A stretch of DNA of 64,000 nt from Balanoglossus misakiensis (lineage: Eukaryota > Hemichordata). Location: assembly GCA_040954595.2 (NCBI GenBank), contig CM082582.2, positions 4,836,001-4,900,000 on the forward strand, in the 5' to 3' direction. Both the position numbers and the translations under genes were made by a program. Under the pieces are notes generated by a model, which was given only the letters and a program-made list of their open reading frames with translations, did not search any database and was not told the origin of the DNA. Positions 43,790 to 60,054 of this stretch are shown here, one piece after another; positions within the stretch are counted from its first letter, which is position 1; each line of letters starts with the position of its first letter.

Positions 43790-45703
43790 TACAGTTTATT
43801 TCTTCAACTGTCGTATGTCGCTACAACTTGTGTAGTCAAAACCAAACACTTTTAAAAACTTGGAGACCCGTCTAAACTGACCTCATTACTTGCAGTCCCT
43901 CCCTGCTCAATATGACATGGAAAATAATAAGACATAAAAATCAGCATATCTGTGAAGGTGTTCTCAATTATGTTCACATCAGATAGGTATGACCACAGTC
44001 AGTCAGTCATGCAGAATGGTTGATGCCAGTGTTTTTTCCATACAACAATTATGTAAATATGAAGAATCATATTCATATTTCATGAATGTAGACGTCTATG
44101 TCTGAATGATTATGAAAGTGATATTTACAAATAACCATTCAGACAGACAGACAGCCATATTCATATTTTCATGGAAGTGATAACGTAACGTAAATAATGA
44201 TATGCATGATTTGACTTCAAAATTATGTTTCCCAGAGTAACATTTGATATGAGAGATGAATTTAAACCTGTAATATTTTGACACACAGCCACACTACATG
44301 AAATATCAACCACACAAATTACATAATCAAGCCCTTTTTAATTAAAATATGAATACCAATCCATTGCAACATTTCTATATGTTTTATCCATCCACTGGAA
44401 TTATAAAAATACACAAAATTGCCATCCATACCTTTTCTTTAAATGAACATTTGTGATAGGTGATATAACCCTGTAGTGTTTTGAATTCATGATTTGTGTG
44501 CAGTACTATTTACAACAAAAATAATTACAAATTACAAAGTGTCACAGTACAGATTATGCATCATTGGCATCATAATTCAATCACAAGAAACACAGCTAAC
44601 TCAGACTTTTCATCCCCTATTTTGAATATTCTTTAAAGGAACCACAGGCACACTGACAGGCATATAGTGCATGGCATTTAAAAACAAAAAATATGGTGTT
44701 ATCACCATAAACTCCCTGTGTTCCCATTAAAATTTCCATGAAATGGTCTAAAAAAAAAGTCCTGGTGTAGTTCCGACAATCATGGCATGTATATCAGAAA
44801 TGCCCAACCATTCTGACGTGTCTCAGCAATGGTACGTGACAAAGAATAGACAACACTGCAAGACAACCATATTGTATCAAGTCACCAGACAAAATGATAT
44901 GTATCTGAATGGATAATACGTCAACTTCAACACAAAGCTACATGTCGACAAAATCAAAATGACACAAATATGTTCCAGTTCAGAGATGTCATATCAGACA
45001 AGTTGACTGTTTTACAACATAAATGGCGACCCATCAGCCATAGTAGATTGGATGACAAAACAACAGTTTCACATGGAATTTTTATTCCAGCTTTAAAGTC
45101 CTGATGATGCAAGTCCTAAGAATTGTGTTGGAGACTGTCAACTGGCATGACTGCACCACAAAAATGGCCATAGACTTGCAGATTGGTGTACCTGATTGTC
45201 AAATTGTTCGAATGGAAAATAGTGCAACAATGTCCTTTCAGTGATTCCATAATTTATATCCATCAAATATCATAGAAACCTATATGTAAGGAACAAGAAA
45301 TTCCCATACTGCCTTGTTTTTTTTTTGAGTTCACTCACTAAGATCTAATGCGGACACATTTTTTTAAAAAGTACATGTAGGTGTTTTTTTTGCTAAAGGT
45401 GATGAAGAGACCGGTGGGTGTCCGTGAGGGCAGCAGTGATATGTACAAGACTACAAAAACAATTACAAATCATGATTGATTGGAAGAATATTCTTTGTGC
45501 AAGTTAAAAAGAGACATTCCGCCAAGCTCATTTTCATCCATCAGATCGTGTAACCATAATGCAACCCGTTGTCTAGGTTACATGTCGATACAGGCTTCTT
45601 TGTTCCAAGATGGCAGTCAAAAATCATGGCAGATTTTGGATCAATATAAGGCTACTGTGTGCGTCAAATTTGTTCCTTGTGATGTGCAGTTATAAACATT
45701 TCA
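43790..45703 (-). other. Probable long 3' UTR of SLC66A2
   Basis: On the minus strand the 1.9 kb after the SLC66A2 stop codon has no coding exon, and a canonical AATAAA (plus-strand 43795-43800) lies at its far end. The simplest reading is one long 3' UTR. Earlier alternative ends are possible. Confidence 0.4.
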
Positions 45704-50222
<4,519 letters not shown>

Positions 50223-50227
50223 TTACC

Positions 50228-52710
50228 TGTGAATACACTACAGATACACAACAAATGTTAGAGGAAAAAACTGATATACTGTTTACACAATACAGTACAA
50301 GCTTTGTATGAAAGTGGTATAGGGTCAATTGTCAGAATGACAATTTTCGAGTCTTAGACCTGGCAGAACTGTTTGACAAAATCAATAGTCACCTTAGGAT
50401 GCTACTTTAACTTATAGTTTCATCAAAGTGACATTGACATCTTCGCCAGCCAAGGTCGCTTTGCTTTCCGAAAATTAGGGAGACCGTAATCGAGCTAAAT
50501 GACCTGTGCGAGCGGATGATGTGGCATTGATTGTTCTACCAACAGCAGTCATGTCACTTCAGAAATCTCTTCTTGAAAACTAATATTGACTGCCAATCAT
50601 AAAACTATACTAGTCATTTTATCAGTGGCTTTTATGCAGTGTGATTGCAAAATGTACAAACATATGGTGTAAACCAATAGTTGGTTATTCTGTGCACGAG
50701 ATGGTAGAAGATACATCAGCCATCCTCCTGTATGATGCATTTACAAGATTGATAAATGAAATGCAAAGGAGGACAGGAAATATTATGTGGTTGTGATAAT
50801 GTGACACATATGACTGCAAAATTTCCTCATAAATATTTTCAATTCAATAGGTACTGTAATTTGTCATATAATGACCTCTAAATAGACTTCGCACTCTGAC
50901 TGTTATAACACCTGTTAATTATTGGTTGTCTGTTGAATGACAAACCACACATGTCACTGCCCCATAGTAAACAGAATGCTGACCTCTGACCCTAATGAAG
51001 TATTAACTGGTTGTTTGTACATTGATATAAAGTCATCCATTGGAACTGCCTCATTGAGAGATTTTATTGATGTGTAAAATCTCGGAATGAAATTGTAGCA
51101 CATGTAAGCACACATGCCTGGTGAAACTTGATAGTCACAACAACAGCTGTCTATGTGACAGTGTCAATTGCAAAATTCTGTTAAATTTTGAGTAAAACAA
51201 TGTATACTGATAAGAAACAGAACGTGTACCAGATAAAACGTTACCAGCATTAAAAATCATCATTTTCAACTGTGAGGATTGACTGACTGACAGGGAAGTA
51301 GGGGGACAGAAGTTATCTTCCTGGCCTGAAATAATGATTTGTGATTTTGTGTAACTATTAAAATTATATGCTACAAGCCATCACAATTATATGGAGCAAC
51401 AGTCACTTTGATCAAACTTTGGAGTTCTACAATTTATATCAGAGGTTTTAAATAATCTGTTTCAAATAATCACATCATAGCATGCTAATTACATTTGTAA
51501 TTTATGAATAATGGATACAACAGCTGTTCTTATCCTGGGTACCAGAATGCAAATAAATAAGCTTGATGAAGTTATTATTTGAGAGTCAAAATGTGACTGA
51601 ATATGGATGGGAGAAGCCTGCTTTTTAGACAGAAATCAACCAACCACGTGGCGTGAGAAGCCCTAAGATACCATAAATAAAGATTAATGATATTGAATAC
51701 ATTAAGTTTGTCATAAAATTTGGAATGTATTGTTTGCAGAGGTTTAAGGTCAACCCTGTCCTTCCTTTCAATGGCTATTAAACTCAGGGGTCAACTTTGA
51801 ATGCAGCCATTGTCCTCAATGTAGGCATATAACCTTAGATTGCAGAATTTAATTCGCCCATAATTCAGTTGCAGGGTCTCAAACTTTTGTAAGTCTGGCA
51901 ATTATCAGAACTTCAAAGACAACTTCAAAGACATTTTCAAATTCAAAAGCTGTTTTCAAATCTATATTCTAGCTCATATGCTAATCCATCTTGGGCTGGT
52001 GAACACAATTTTCAATTTGAAAACTGACCCTGAGTTGATTAACTGGATTAAAACATTTCATTTAGATTGCAACAGCTGTTACATCAAATTACGTGTACAA
52101 ATGTACCATTTAGTAAAGCTAGATGAATTATGTTGCTCACTGTATACAAGTCAAGTTATAAACTCAAAGCATACTACCATAAATCTTGTTGTCTGACATC
52201 AAACACTGGTTATTTAATTTAAATAACATATTAGATATTATACAAGATAAAAGCAGTCGCCATGTGTAAAGTCACTTGCTGAACTGTACTTTCTACAAAT
52301 TTTGTGTGGGGTGACTGATGGACGCAGCTAGAATACACCCATGATCTGGAGGGTCTATAATGTTACTGTTAGATTAGGCCAGAAAGATTTTTTGGCACCA
52401 TTACCTCAGAACAGGATGGCACTGTTGCATACAGGTATGGTCATCTTGTTCTGTGGAATATTAAACTGTAATCATGCCAAATTTTGAAGTTGAATCTGCA
52501 TTGAGATCACTGCTTCTAGTTCTACTTTTGCCTTTAATTGTTATTTTAAATAATAAGTGCCATTTAAATTCTGCAATGCAATTTCTACAACTGTTAGCAA
52601 GGTTGCTGTTTAGTATAGTTATCGGTTACTGCCTTCTTGTACCATGACAAAAAATCTATCGTTTGAAAATAATATTTGTGTGTGTTTCTATCCTGTGTAT
52701 AATGAACTTA
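50228..52710 (-). other. Probable SLC66A2 5' UTR intron
   Basis: AT-rich sequence of 2.5 kb with no exon that I can recognise on either strand and no clear transposon copy. If the non-coding first exon at 52.7 kb is right, this is its intron. Confidence 0.4.
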
Positions 52711-52711
52711 C

Positions 52712-52800
52712 ATTTCAAACGACATCTGATCACAATGCAGACAGCGTGTGTGAACAAGTCGACAACTAAACCCGGAAGTAACACGTAATTTAACAACTTA
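52712..52800 (-). promoter_or_regulatory. Probable SLC66A2 non-coding first exon and promoter
   Basis: On the minus strand a GTAAGT donor ends at plus-strand 52711, so the exon's 3' boundary would be 52712. This would pair with the acceptor at about 50227 ahead of the start codon. The exon contains a CCGGAAGT ETS-type site (52772-52779), typical of housekeeping promoters. The exact 5' end is unknown and the exon is inferred, not proven. Confidence 0.45.
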
Positions 52801-54280
52801 CCCAGTAAGTCTTTTAAACGTCACTTTTCTTCCACTATGCAGGAGATTTATACTAGTTTAGACAAAGGGAAGTAGTTCCCATGTTTCAAGTCTTTCTAGA
52901 ACGGAAAGAACGTCCTCGAATTTATCATAGCATAAGCATCGTTTGATCATTGACTTCGATGAAACTTGACGAGGAAGGAGGTCGGGTTTCACTTGGTAAA
53001 AACTGACATTCCATGTACCTGATGAATCGCCGTTTGTTTCTGTAGTCTAGATCGACAATTTGTGGTCGCGCTCTGCGTGCATTTCCGTGTGTGATACTGC
53101 GACGGAGTCCGAAAATGACCAGTTAGTAATCTTTGCTTACGTGTCTCATAATATGCCATTCACAGAATTAACTCGCGCGAGTGTGCCAACGTCATTTCCG
53201 GATGCAGACGACATAGGTCATAGGTCAGGGGTCAACTTTAACCAGCTGGGAATCCATTCAGTTCAGGGTGGATTTGAAATCCAATTGGATGTGTGAATTA
53301 CCAGAAGGTTTTAATTCAGAGAATCGGTCCAACGTGTCACTTATTCCCATACCATGACAGACAAATTCTGTGGCCCTACCAACACAATCATGACCCGCCC
53401 AGATACGAATTAAAGGTTGATACGTGTGAAGTGTCGCCTGAATCTGATTCCGATGTGATGTTGATTGCCGTGGGAAGAAACGGGATCGGCTGTTGAATGT
53501 TGTTGTGCATGTGTGTGATGCACTTTCCATGAACAGAGCCAGGGGTATGCAAAAGTTTAAGTATAATTAAGGCTTGTTTAGTTATCATGCTGACACACTC
53601 TTGGTTGCTATGGATTCTACCTTTCAGCACTGCCATACATGATACACGCTTGTTGCTATCTGTTGCATGATGCTGCATGTGCGTGCACACCGTGTCCTCA
53701 CCTGAATGGACGCATGCACGCACAGGCCATCTGCATGCAAACTTTAACAGGCACTGGAATTTGTAACTTAATTGAGATCTTTTCAAGATTATAACACACA
53801 CTGGAATAGCTGTGGAGACCTCACTTTGCTGAGGCAGTGTAAGCTGCGCTCATTGAGTGGTTGCATGCTTCCATGTGACAGTGACCCCTCAATGACCTCA
53901 TGCATGCAATAATACACCACCTCAGCTAACACCTGAAGAGAGAGTCATGAAGAAGGCTGTAATGTGGACTGTACCGTTGGACTTAACCCTTTCACCCATC
54001 CTTCCTGTAGAAAACAGTGGGTTTGGACTGAACCATGGTGGTGAAAGGGTTAAGGCAAAGCATTAAAGCTACACGTCACCAGGTGTATCTGAGTGTTCTA
54101 AAGAACATATGGTGGCAGCTCTTTTTTGTGTGTGGTCCACCCACTGAAAATCTGTGATTGGCTTGATCTCAATTTACCATGGTAACTGTAGTTAAATTTG
54201 CATAGGTGACATGTGCAGGCAGCGGTGAGCACATGTTGCTGTTTGTGAATCATCATATGAATTATCTCTTTTTCTTACAG
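52801..54280. other. SLC66A2-TIMM21 divergent interval
   Basis: CpG content is highest near 52.8-53.3 kb, with a second ETS-like TTCCGGAT at about 53196. A TIMM21 5' UTR exon must lie here because a splice acceptor (TTTCTTACAG, ending 54280) precedes the TIMM21 start. I could not pick its donor with confidence. The interval also holds a TTAA-family MITE (53983-54053) and one copy of a short repeat shared with TMEM231 intron 4 (54151-54213). Confidence 0.4.
53983..54053 (+). mobile_element. TTAA-family MITE with internal deletion (71 bp)
   Basis: Both TTAA ends are intact but the GTTCCCTCTTTAGAGGTCC block is missing. Upstream of TIMM21. Confidence 0.7.
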
Positions 54281-54353
54281 ATTCTGCAACGGATTGAGGC
54301 TTACATTTATTCATGGATTTAGCGTTCTCTGATTTTTAACATGGTCATGTAGG

Positions 54354-56730
54354 ATGCTCGCAATGTCCGGCATAATGTCTCTACATCTTCATCGACTTTG
54401 TCCAGCTGCCAAGTACACCAAACTTTACAGGCTACTTCATACAAACTCATGGCAACTAAACCAAGTGCTGTCCAGCATACACAATGTACCAGTAATTGTT
54501 CGCTGCAGTAGTCGTTGCACAGATCTGCATGGACGTACCATAGATCAAGACCTCTGCAGGGAAAGGTTTCATTGTCAACTGAATACCCTGATATCATGTA
54601 GACAGTACACCACTGAACAGTCTAGAAAGAAAGATGCTGTCGGAAGCTATTATCATAAAGAAGATACCCAGTTATCAACAGCCAAGAAAGGTGCGTAAAA
54701 TTAACATCAACCTCATTCAAGCATGTGTGATTTTGGACAGTCAGTGTGACAGATCACTTTCTTGATGCAGGAAGGCAAATGGTTCTCGATGCACATGCTC
54801 ATGGACTATGTTTTCTGGACATGTATATCCAGTTATATTATTTGCTTTAGGTAATTTTTTGACAGTTTTCCTTTCATCTCAAAAATCTTGAAAGTTAACT
54901 GATAATGCAGTCTTTTGTCAGTCTTGCATTCATATTATACAAAGCGGTCATGAAATATATCTTTTACAAGCAGACATGTATTGGAAATTTTTGTCAAAAT
55001 GAATACTATACAGTTGCTTTTTTGGAAGTGAGCATTATTTGAGTTTTTGCATTTTTATGTCACACAGTTGTTGAAACCAGCAAGACTGTATCTTATATTG
55101 GAATAGTATTGATTGGCATTGGTGTAACAGGTGAGTTCACTTAGCAAAATTTTTCAAAAATTATTTAATCAGAATCACAATCAAACATCAATAAAATGTA
55201 GTGCCTTCTCATAATAGGATTCCTTAACAAAAGAATAGCAACATTCATGTACGTAGATACAAACAGAATATACATTAAATGTACTGGTTCATATGTATTG
55301 ACATACTGGTATACAAGTCTAACCATGAGGGCATACACTACATGTACCGTGTTTACTCACAAATTGAACTGTAGAGGGTGCTATACACTGACATTTCCAA
55401 ACACCTGAATGTGGGAAAGTTTATGTATAGACGAAACAACTGCAGTGTTTCAGCTTTTTCCAAATCTTTGTATACAGGTCTTATGTTTTTCACCATTGGA
55501 AAGGAGTTGTTCTCAACCAACAGTCCCAATGTGATCTACACAAATGCTTTGAAATTGTGCAAGTCAGATGAAAGGGTAAGGATTAATATTATCATTACAT
55601 TAAATTGTCAGTAATTATTAAAAACAACTATTTGCGGAGACAGATTGAAACAAACCTGAAAATGAGCAACAAATTCAAGGATGCCTTGATATGCATGCAT
55701 ATAATGTTTTATTTAAAACTTATAATTGAATTGTGACTTGTAAATATAAGTGCAATCATTTACCAAAAGGGTAAACATGAGTACCATGTATGGAAGGTAA
55801 TTGTTATTTAGCAAAATTAGCACACATTACTCTCAGGGTAAATGAAACTTTTATATTGTCAAACAACAGGTGATTGACGCTGTAGGTGAACCAATCAAAG
55901 GTTTTGGTGAGACCACTAGGAGGGGATGGAGAAAACATGTCAGGTTGGTAATACAAATCTATCATTGGCCTTGTTTCAGCTGTGGTTTCACTTAGATTAG
56001 AAAACCTCTAAGCATTATCTTAATGTATGTGTGACATCATATTTGTTGTAGAAAACACAACCTGGCTTGTTTATGCAGTGCTTTTAATATTTCCAGGGAA
56101 AATTTATGCAAATGAGCTGATCACATGCAACCAGCATGATAGGTCTCTTGAACTTGAATATTTAACAACAGATATTTTCAAACAGTCTGTATTCTGCATA
56201 TGCTCATGTATGTATGCACAAAAATGAATTTCAACCATCATTACCTTGTTGCCAGCTGTAAATACATTGTAAATGCAGTGTTCTACTTGAGCATGAGTAA
56301 CTGCAGTTTAGAATTTTCAAACTATACCTGTAGATAGTGTTACATTTTAAAACCAACGTCGCATCTTAAATAGTAAAGTGTGAATTCAAAACCACCATGG
56401 TATAAAATCATGTGATTTGAATTTTTTTTTTTTTTCAGTCATTTAGAATATGAAAAAGATGGTCATAAGTTCATGAGAATGAAGTTTTATATACAAGGAC
56501 GTTACAGAAAAGGAACAGTCAATGTTGAGATGAAAAAGGTACTTCCAGATTAGACAAGTTCATGAATTTTTTTTTTTTTTAATGTGCATAGTGTTCTCGT
56601 AGAACATTCATTTCTCATTAAGTTTTCATTTTCCTTTCAGAATGAGTATGGTGTGTATGACTATAGATATTTGTTTGTGGATCTGTCAGGATATCCCCAA
56701 TTGACCATTGTCATCAAAGATCAGAGATAA
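54354..56730 (+). CDS. TIMM21: TIM21, TIM23-complex subunit (6 exons, 253 aa)
   Basis: Inner-mitochondrial-membrane protein that links the TOM and TIM23 translocases and, in vertebrates, passes subunits to respiratory-chain assembly. Exons are 54354-54690, 55068-55130, 55478-55575, 55870-55943, 56439-56538 and 56641-56730, totalling 762 nt (human 248 aa). The N-terminal 100 residues are Arg/His/Ser/Leu-rich with few acidic residues early on, as in a presequence. One membrane helix lies at about 121-141 (YIGIVLIGIGVTGLMFF), then the conserved intermembrane-space domain: IYTNALKLCKSDERV, EPIKGFGETTRRGWR, MKFYIQGRYRKGTVNVEMKK, YDYRYLFVDLSGYP. Start at 54354 or at the next ATG (54363): both fit. 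ATG at 54354 was used because it is first after the acceptor in this frame. Confidence 0.95.
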
Positions 56731-57800
56731 ACAAGCCATACCCAGGACTCAAAACAGAATCAGGATTTCCCACAAAAACCTCACAAAGATTGCATCAGAA
56801 CCTTGTTATACAACACAGAACATTTTAATCCACATTAGCGTTGTCTGAATTCTGAATAGGAGATTTTGTAAAGAAATATGCATATAATTGTGCCGAAGGC
56901 TACCGAAGAAAATTATCTTGATTTCCCAGAATGAGACAGCATTTGATGATCTATATCTAATACATGTAGATGACTTCTGCTCATTGCGAGATCTTGCAAG
57001 ATTTGGTTAATTACCATAGGAACACGCTGGTAGTGATAGCCAAGTAATACAAGCCAAGCTTTGTATTAAAGGGACAAAGTCTCTCTATCGCTGCCCTTTT
57101 TTCCATTAATTATATTTGATACAAGACACTGTTTGTTATTCTACATGTGGATATATAGTGAATCAACGTTCAACCACACACAAATCCCTCTTATAGACAG
57201 GAGAGTGAAAAAAATCGCCAAAATGAATTATCATTCTTTACCATTTATTTCTTTTTGGGCGCGTTTTTACTCTCATATTATACAAGTGGGATGGAAGTTT
57301 TGTGTGGTTGATCATTGATTCACTATATATCCACATGTAGAATAACAAAGTGTCTTGTATCAAACATAATTAATGGAAAAAAGGGCAGCGAGAGAGAGAC
57401 TTTGTCCCTTTAAACTAGAATAGATGCGGAGTTTAACAAAAATTATGACTTCCGTGCTGTTTAACACGATGGGCCATATGTTGCTTGTCCTGAGTTACAT
57501 GAGAATGTCCAACCATATGAAACTGCCAAGCCATATGAGATCTTGTAGGGTCTCGTGGAGTTCGGAAAATGGTCTATTACGATGAATTTATGTAATTCTG
57601 GCCGTATCTGATAATTATACCTACATGGAGACATTCCTGGGGAGACATCCTGAGGGTTGGCCATCATTATTTTCAATGACATACATTAGCAATGGTAGCC
57701 ACTGTAGAGTTTTGAAATCAAATGCAGAATATGAAACCCCAGTGTGAGGGGTCACGGCAGATCATGAATTCATGTACATTAAATTGAATAAATAAACAAA
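56731..57800 (+). other. Probable TIMM21 3' UTR
   Basis: Non-coding sequence after the TIMM21 stop that ends at tandem AATAAA hexamers near 57786-57796. It contains the 348-bp foldback element at 57066-57413. If transcribed through, the mRNA would carry a long, nearly perfect hairpin. Confidence 0.4.
57066..57413. mobile_element. 348-bp foldback element flanked by TTAA
   Basis: The two halves are inverted copies: about 110 bp of near-identical arms starting AGGGACAAAGTCTCTCT, with weaker inverted similarity continuing to the centre. Both ends abut TTAA, the target of piggyBac-type elements. No transposase. It lies in the probable TIMM21 3' UTR. Confidence 0.7.
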
Positions 57801-58568
57801 CACAACATTCACAGTAACTTGGTACTTCATTGCTCAATTTGGAGAGAAGCATGATTATTGAATTTTATACATTAAAATAATATAAATTTGAAATGGCAAT
57901 GTCTTATTTATTTAAATGACGACACTGCAACGCAGGAATGTTACATTGGTTACAGAATGGAATTATCCTTGTAAACATGGTAATATGGACCAGCTGTGGC
58001 ATTGTGTATTCCTGATTTGGCAAACATTATGTTTACAATATGATCCTATCATAACAGCTTGTATGGTAAAAAAAAAACATTGAACCCAAATAGAAATGAA
58101 ACAAAATTATCATCTTTTTGTAATTTTCTGAGATAATCATTTCACTGCATGTGCAGAGACACACTAGACCCTATATGGAATTCATCATGCAGCTGTAGGA
58201 AAAACTAGATAATAGGAAATTGTTCATAGCCTGCAAAAGTACCAGGGAGTATGGCCTTGATACTGGAATAGTTAAGAAGGTGACCTTCACATCAAAAACA
58301 TTCCTGGTACAATTTGCATAATGCTGTGCAAGTTGTTTGTTTTCATCATGCCATAATAGGCTGCAAGGACCAAAGAAGAACGGTGTTCATGGACATCCAT
58401 TTTTATCCAGAGATCAGATGATTTTGATAGTGGAAGTGTGCCAGGTTTTATGCACTTCTGCGAACATGAAGTTTGGAAAATTTCACTGTAGGCATTAACG
58501 GTCTTGGAAAATTTAGAGTCCATAATTAATGCTCTCATATGAGATACACATACATGCACATGGTTCAC

Positions 58569-58627
58569 ATACATACATGTACATACATACATACATACAT
58601 ACATACATACATACATACATACATACA
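58569..58627. repeat. (CATA)n microsatellite
   Basis: About 13 CATA units beside GTACATG palindromes. Similar shorter tracts lie at 18454-18484 and 43717-43752 (TATG). Confidence 0.9.
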
Positions 58628-59900
58628 TTGTACATACATTGTACATGCATGTATACTTTACATGCAAACACACACACATAACTGGTATTTTGTCGACAGT
58701 TTTAAGTTGAACAATGACTTATATTTCGCATAAAGACACCAAGAACATTAAATCAGATTGAAAATGTACAAAATCATGTTTATTACTTAGGTTTGCTGAA
58801 GTAAACCTTGTTGAAAAATATTTACATCTTTTTACATTGATCAAGAAGAATCAAGAAAATCATCTTTGAGACTTATCTACATCTTGAAATAAATCAAACT
58901 TTTAATAAATATTTAATTGGTTGCACTATAATAATATGCATTCCCTCCATTTTCTTGTCTACATTAAAATCTACAGAAATCATAAAGAAATCATACACTC
59001 TCTTCTTCTATGTCTGGAAGGACAAGAAGCATATATACAATGAGAAAAGTGCAAGAAAATACAGCGACATGTTTGCATGCTAAATGCCAGGCAATAAAAT
59101 GTTATTGATACGTTGAGTGAAAGAAAATGTACAAAACAATGTTTTGCTGGCAGGAAGCACTGCCTCTTGTACCTGTGAAGTGACAAAATCATGTAGCTGT
59201 ATTCAAGATGATTATGATCAAGAATTTGTCTAAAAATAAAAATCACTGCTACGGACAAGGCTGTTGATCTGGTTATAAATACATACAGGGAATAGTCATT
59301 GTGTACAAAATATAAATTTCCAGATTAAACTTACAAAAGTATACATTTGTACTTTGTTAATTCTCAATTTGCAATCAACTGGCAAGGACATCAAATATGT
59401 TACTTTGTGATACTGGAAAAAAAATATGTCAATAATCAGGAAGAAGATATCATTCTGAACATAAATACAAAAGTGATTTGTTTTTGGAATGTAGTGCTTT
59501 GTATAAACTCACTTTCAAATGAAACATTTAAAATCAATACATATCTTACAAGTACATGCATAAGGTCTAATATTGATGTGGAATATTGTTGATCCACATC
59601 TGACGAAACTTTTCCTGATTACAGGATGTCTGTTTCTCTGTGGGTATCTGAAAAACTGCTACATAAATTATACATAAATTAAAGATGTTGTGGTAACAGA
59701 TTGATGAACTGATGGCTGTCTCCGTACATGGTAAGTGCACATTCAATGAACATAAATACAATCTCTATGCAGGCAGCGGAACTGGACGGTCTAATCACTC
59801 AATATCAAAAAGCCAAATTTCTCCCTCAAATAAACTAGCAAGTGTTTTCAAGATTCACATGATATGGTATCTGATCAAGTGACATGAAATTATTGTTTAA

Positions 59901-59993
59901 TTAACCCTTTCACCCCCAGTTCCCTCTTTAGAGGTCCAACCTTACCATAGAAAACTATGGGTTTGGACTGAACCACAGTGGTGAAAGGGTCAA
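59901..59993 (+). mobile_element. TTAA-family MITE, full copy (93 bp)
   Basis: TTAACCCTTTCACCCCCAGT at the left; the right end GGTGAAAGGGTCAA has one change in the target site. Just downstream of TMEM231. Confidence 0.75.
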
Positions 59994-60054
59994 TAGACCT
60001 CTTTTGTTGAGATGTGAAAATATCACTGAAGTCTTGAGTTCACTCGTGATATGT

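Larger units (their letters stand above)
39933..43790. other. Sox 3' flank / convergent spacer to SLC66A2
   Basis: No further coding exon is recognised. The segment contains a long imperfect palindrome (40311-40420), a G-run at 40452-40465, a degraded TTAA-family copy (about 42364-42433) and a CAGTGTGCCC-family element (43113-43292). It also holds an AATAAA at about 43509 that could end a long Sox 3' UTR, and a TATG microsatellite at 43717-43752. Much of it may be transcribed as Sox 3' UTR, but the sequence cannot prove this. Confidence 0.45.
57801..60054 (-). other. TIMM21-TMEM231 convergent spacer and probable TMEM231 3' UTR
   Basis: No exon is recognised. A minus-strand AATAAA near plus-strand 58775 could end a TMEM231 3' UTR of about 1.3 kb. 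Also present are a CATA microsatellite at 58569-58627 and a full-length TTAA-family MITE at 59901-59993. Confidence 0.4.

Noticed and set aside
58287-58679. Minus-strand Met/Tyr/Val/Cys repeat protein
   Set aside because: Translation of the CATA microsatellite and its flanks.
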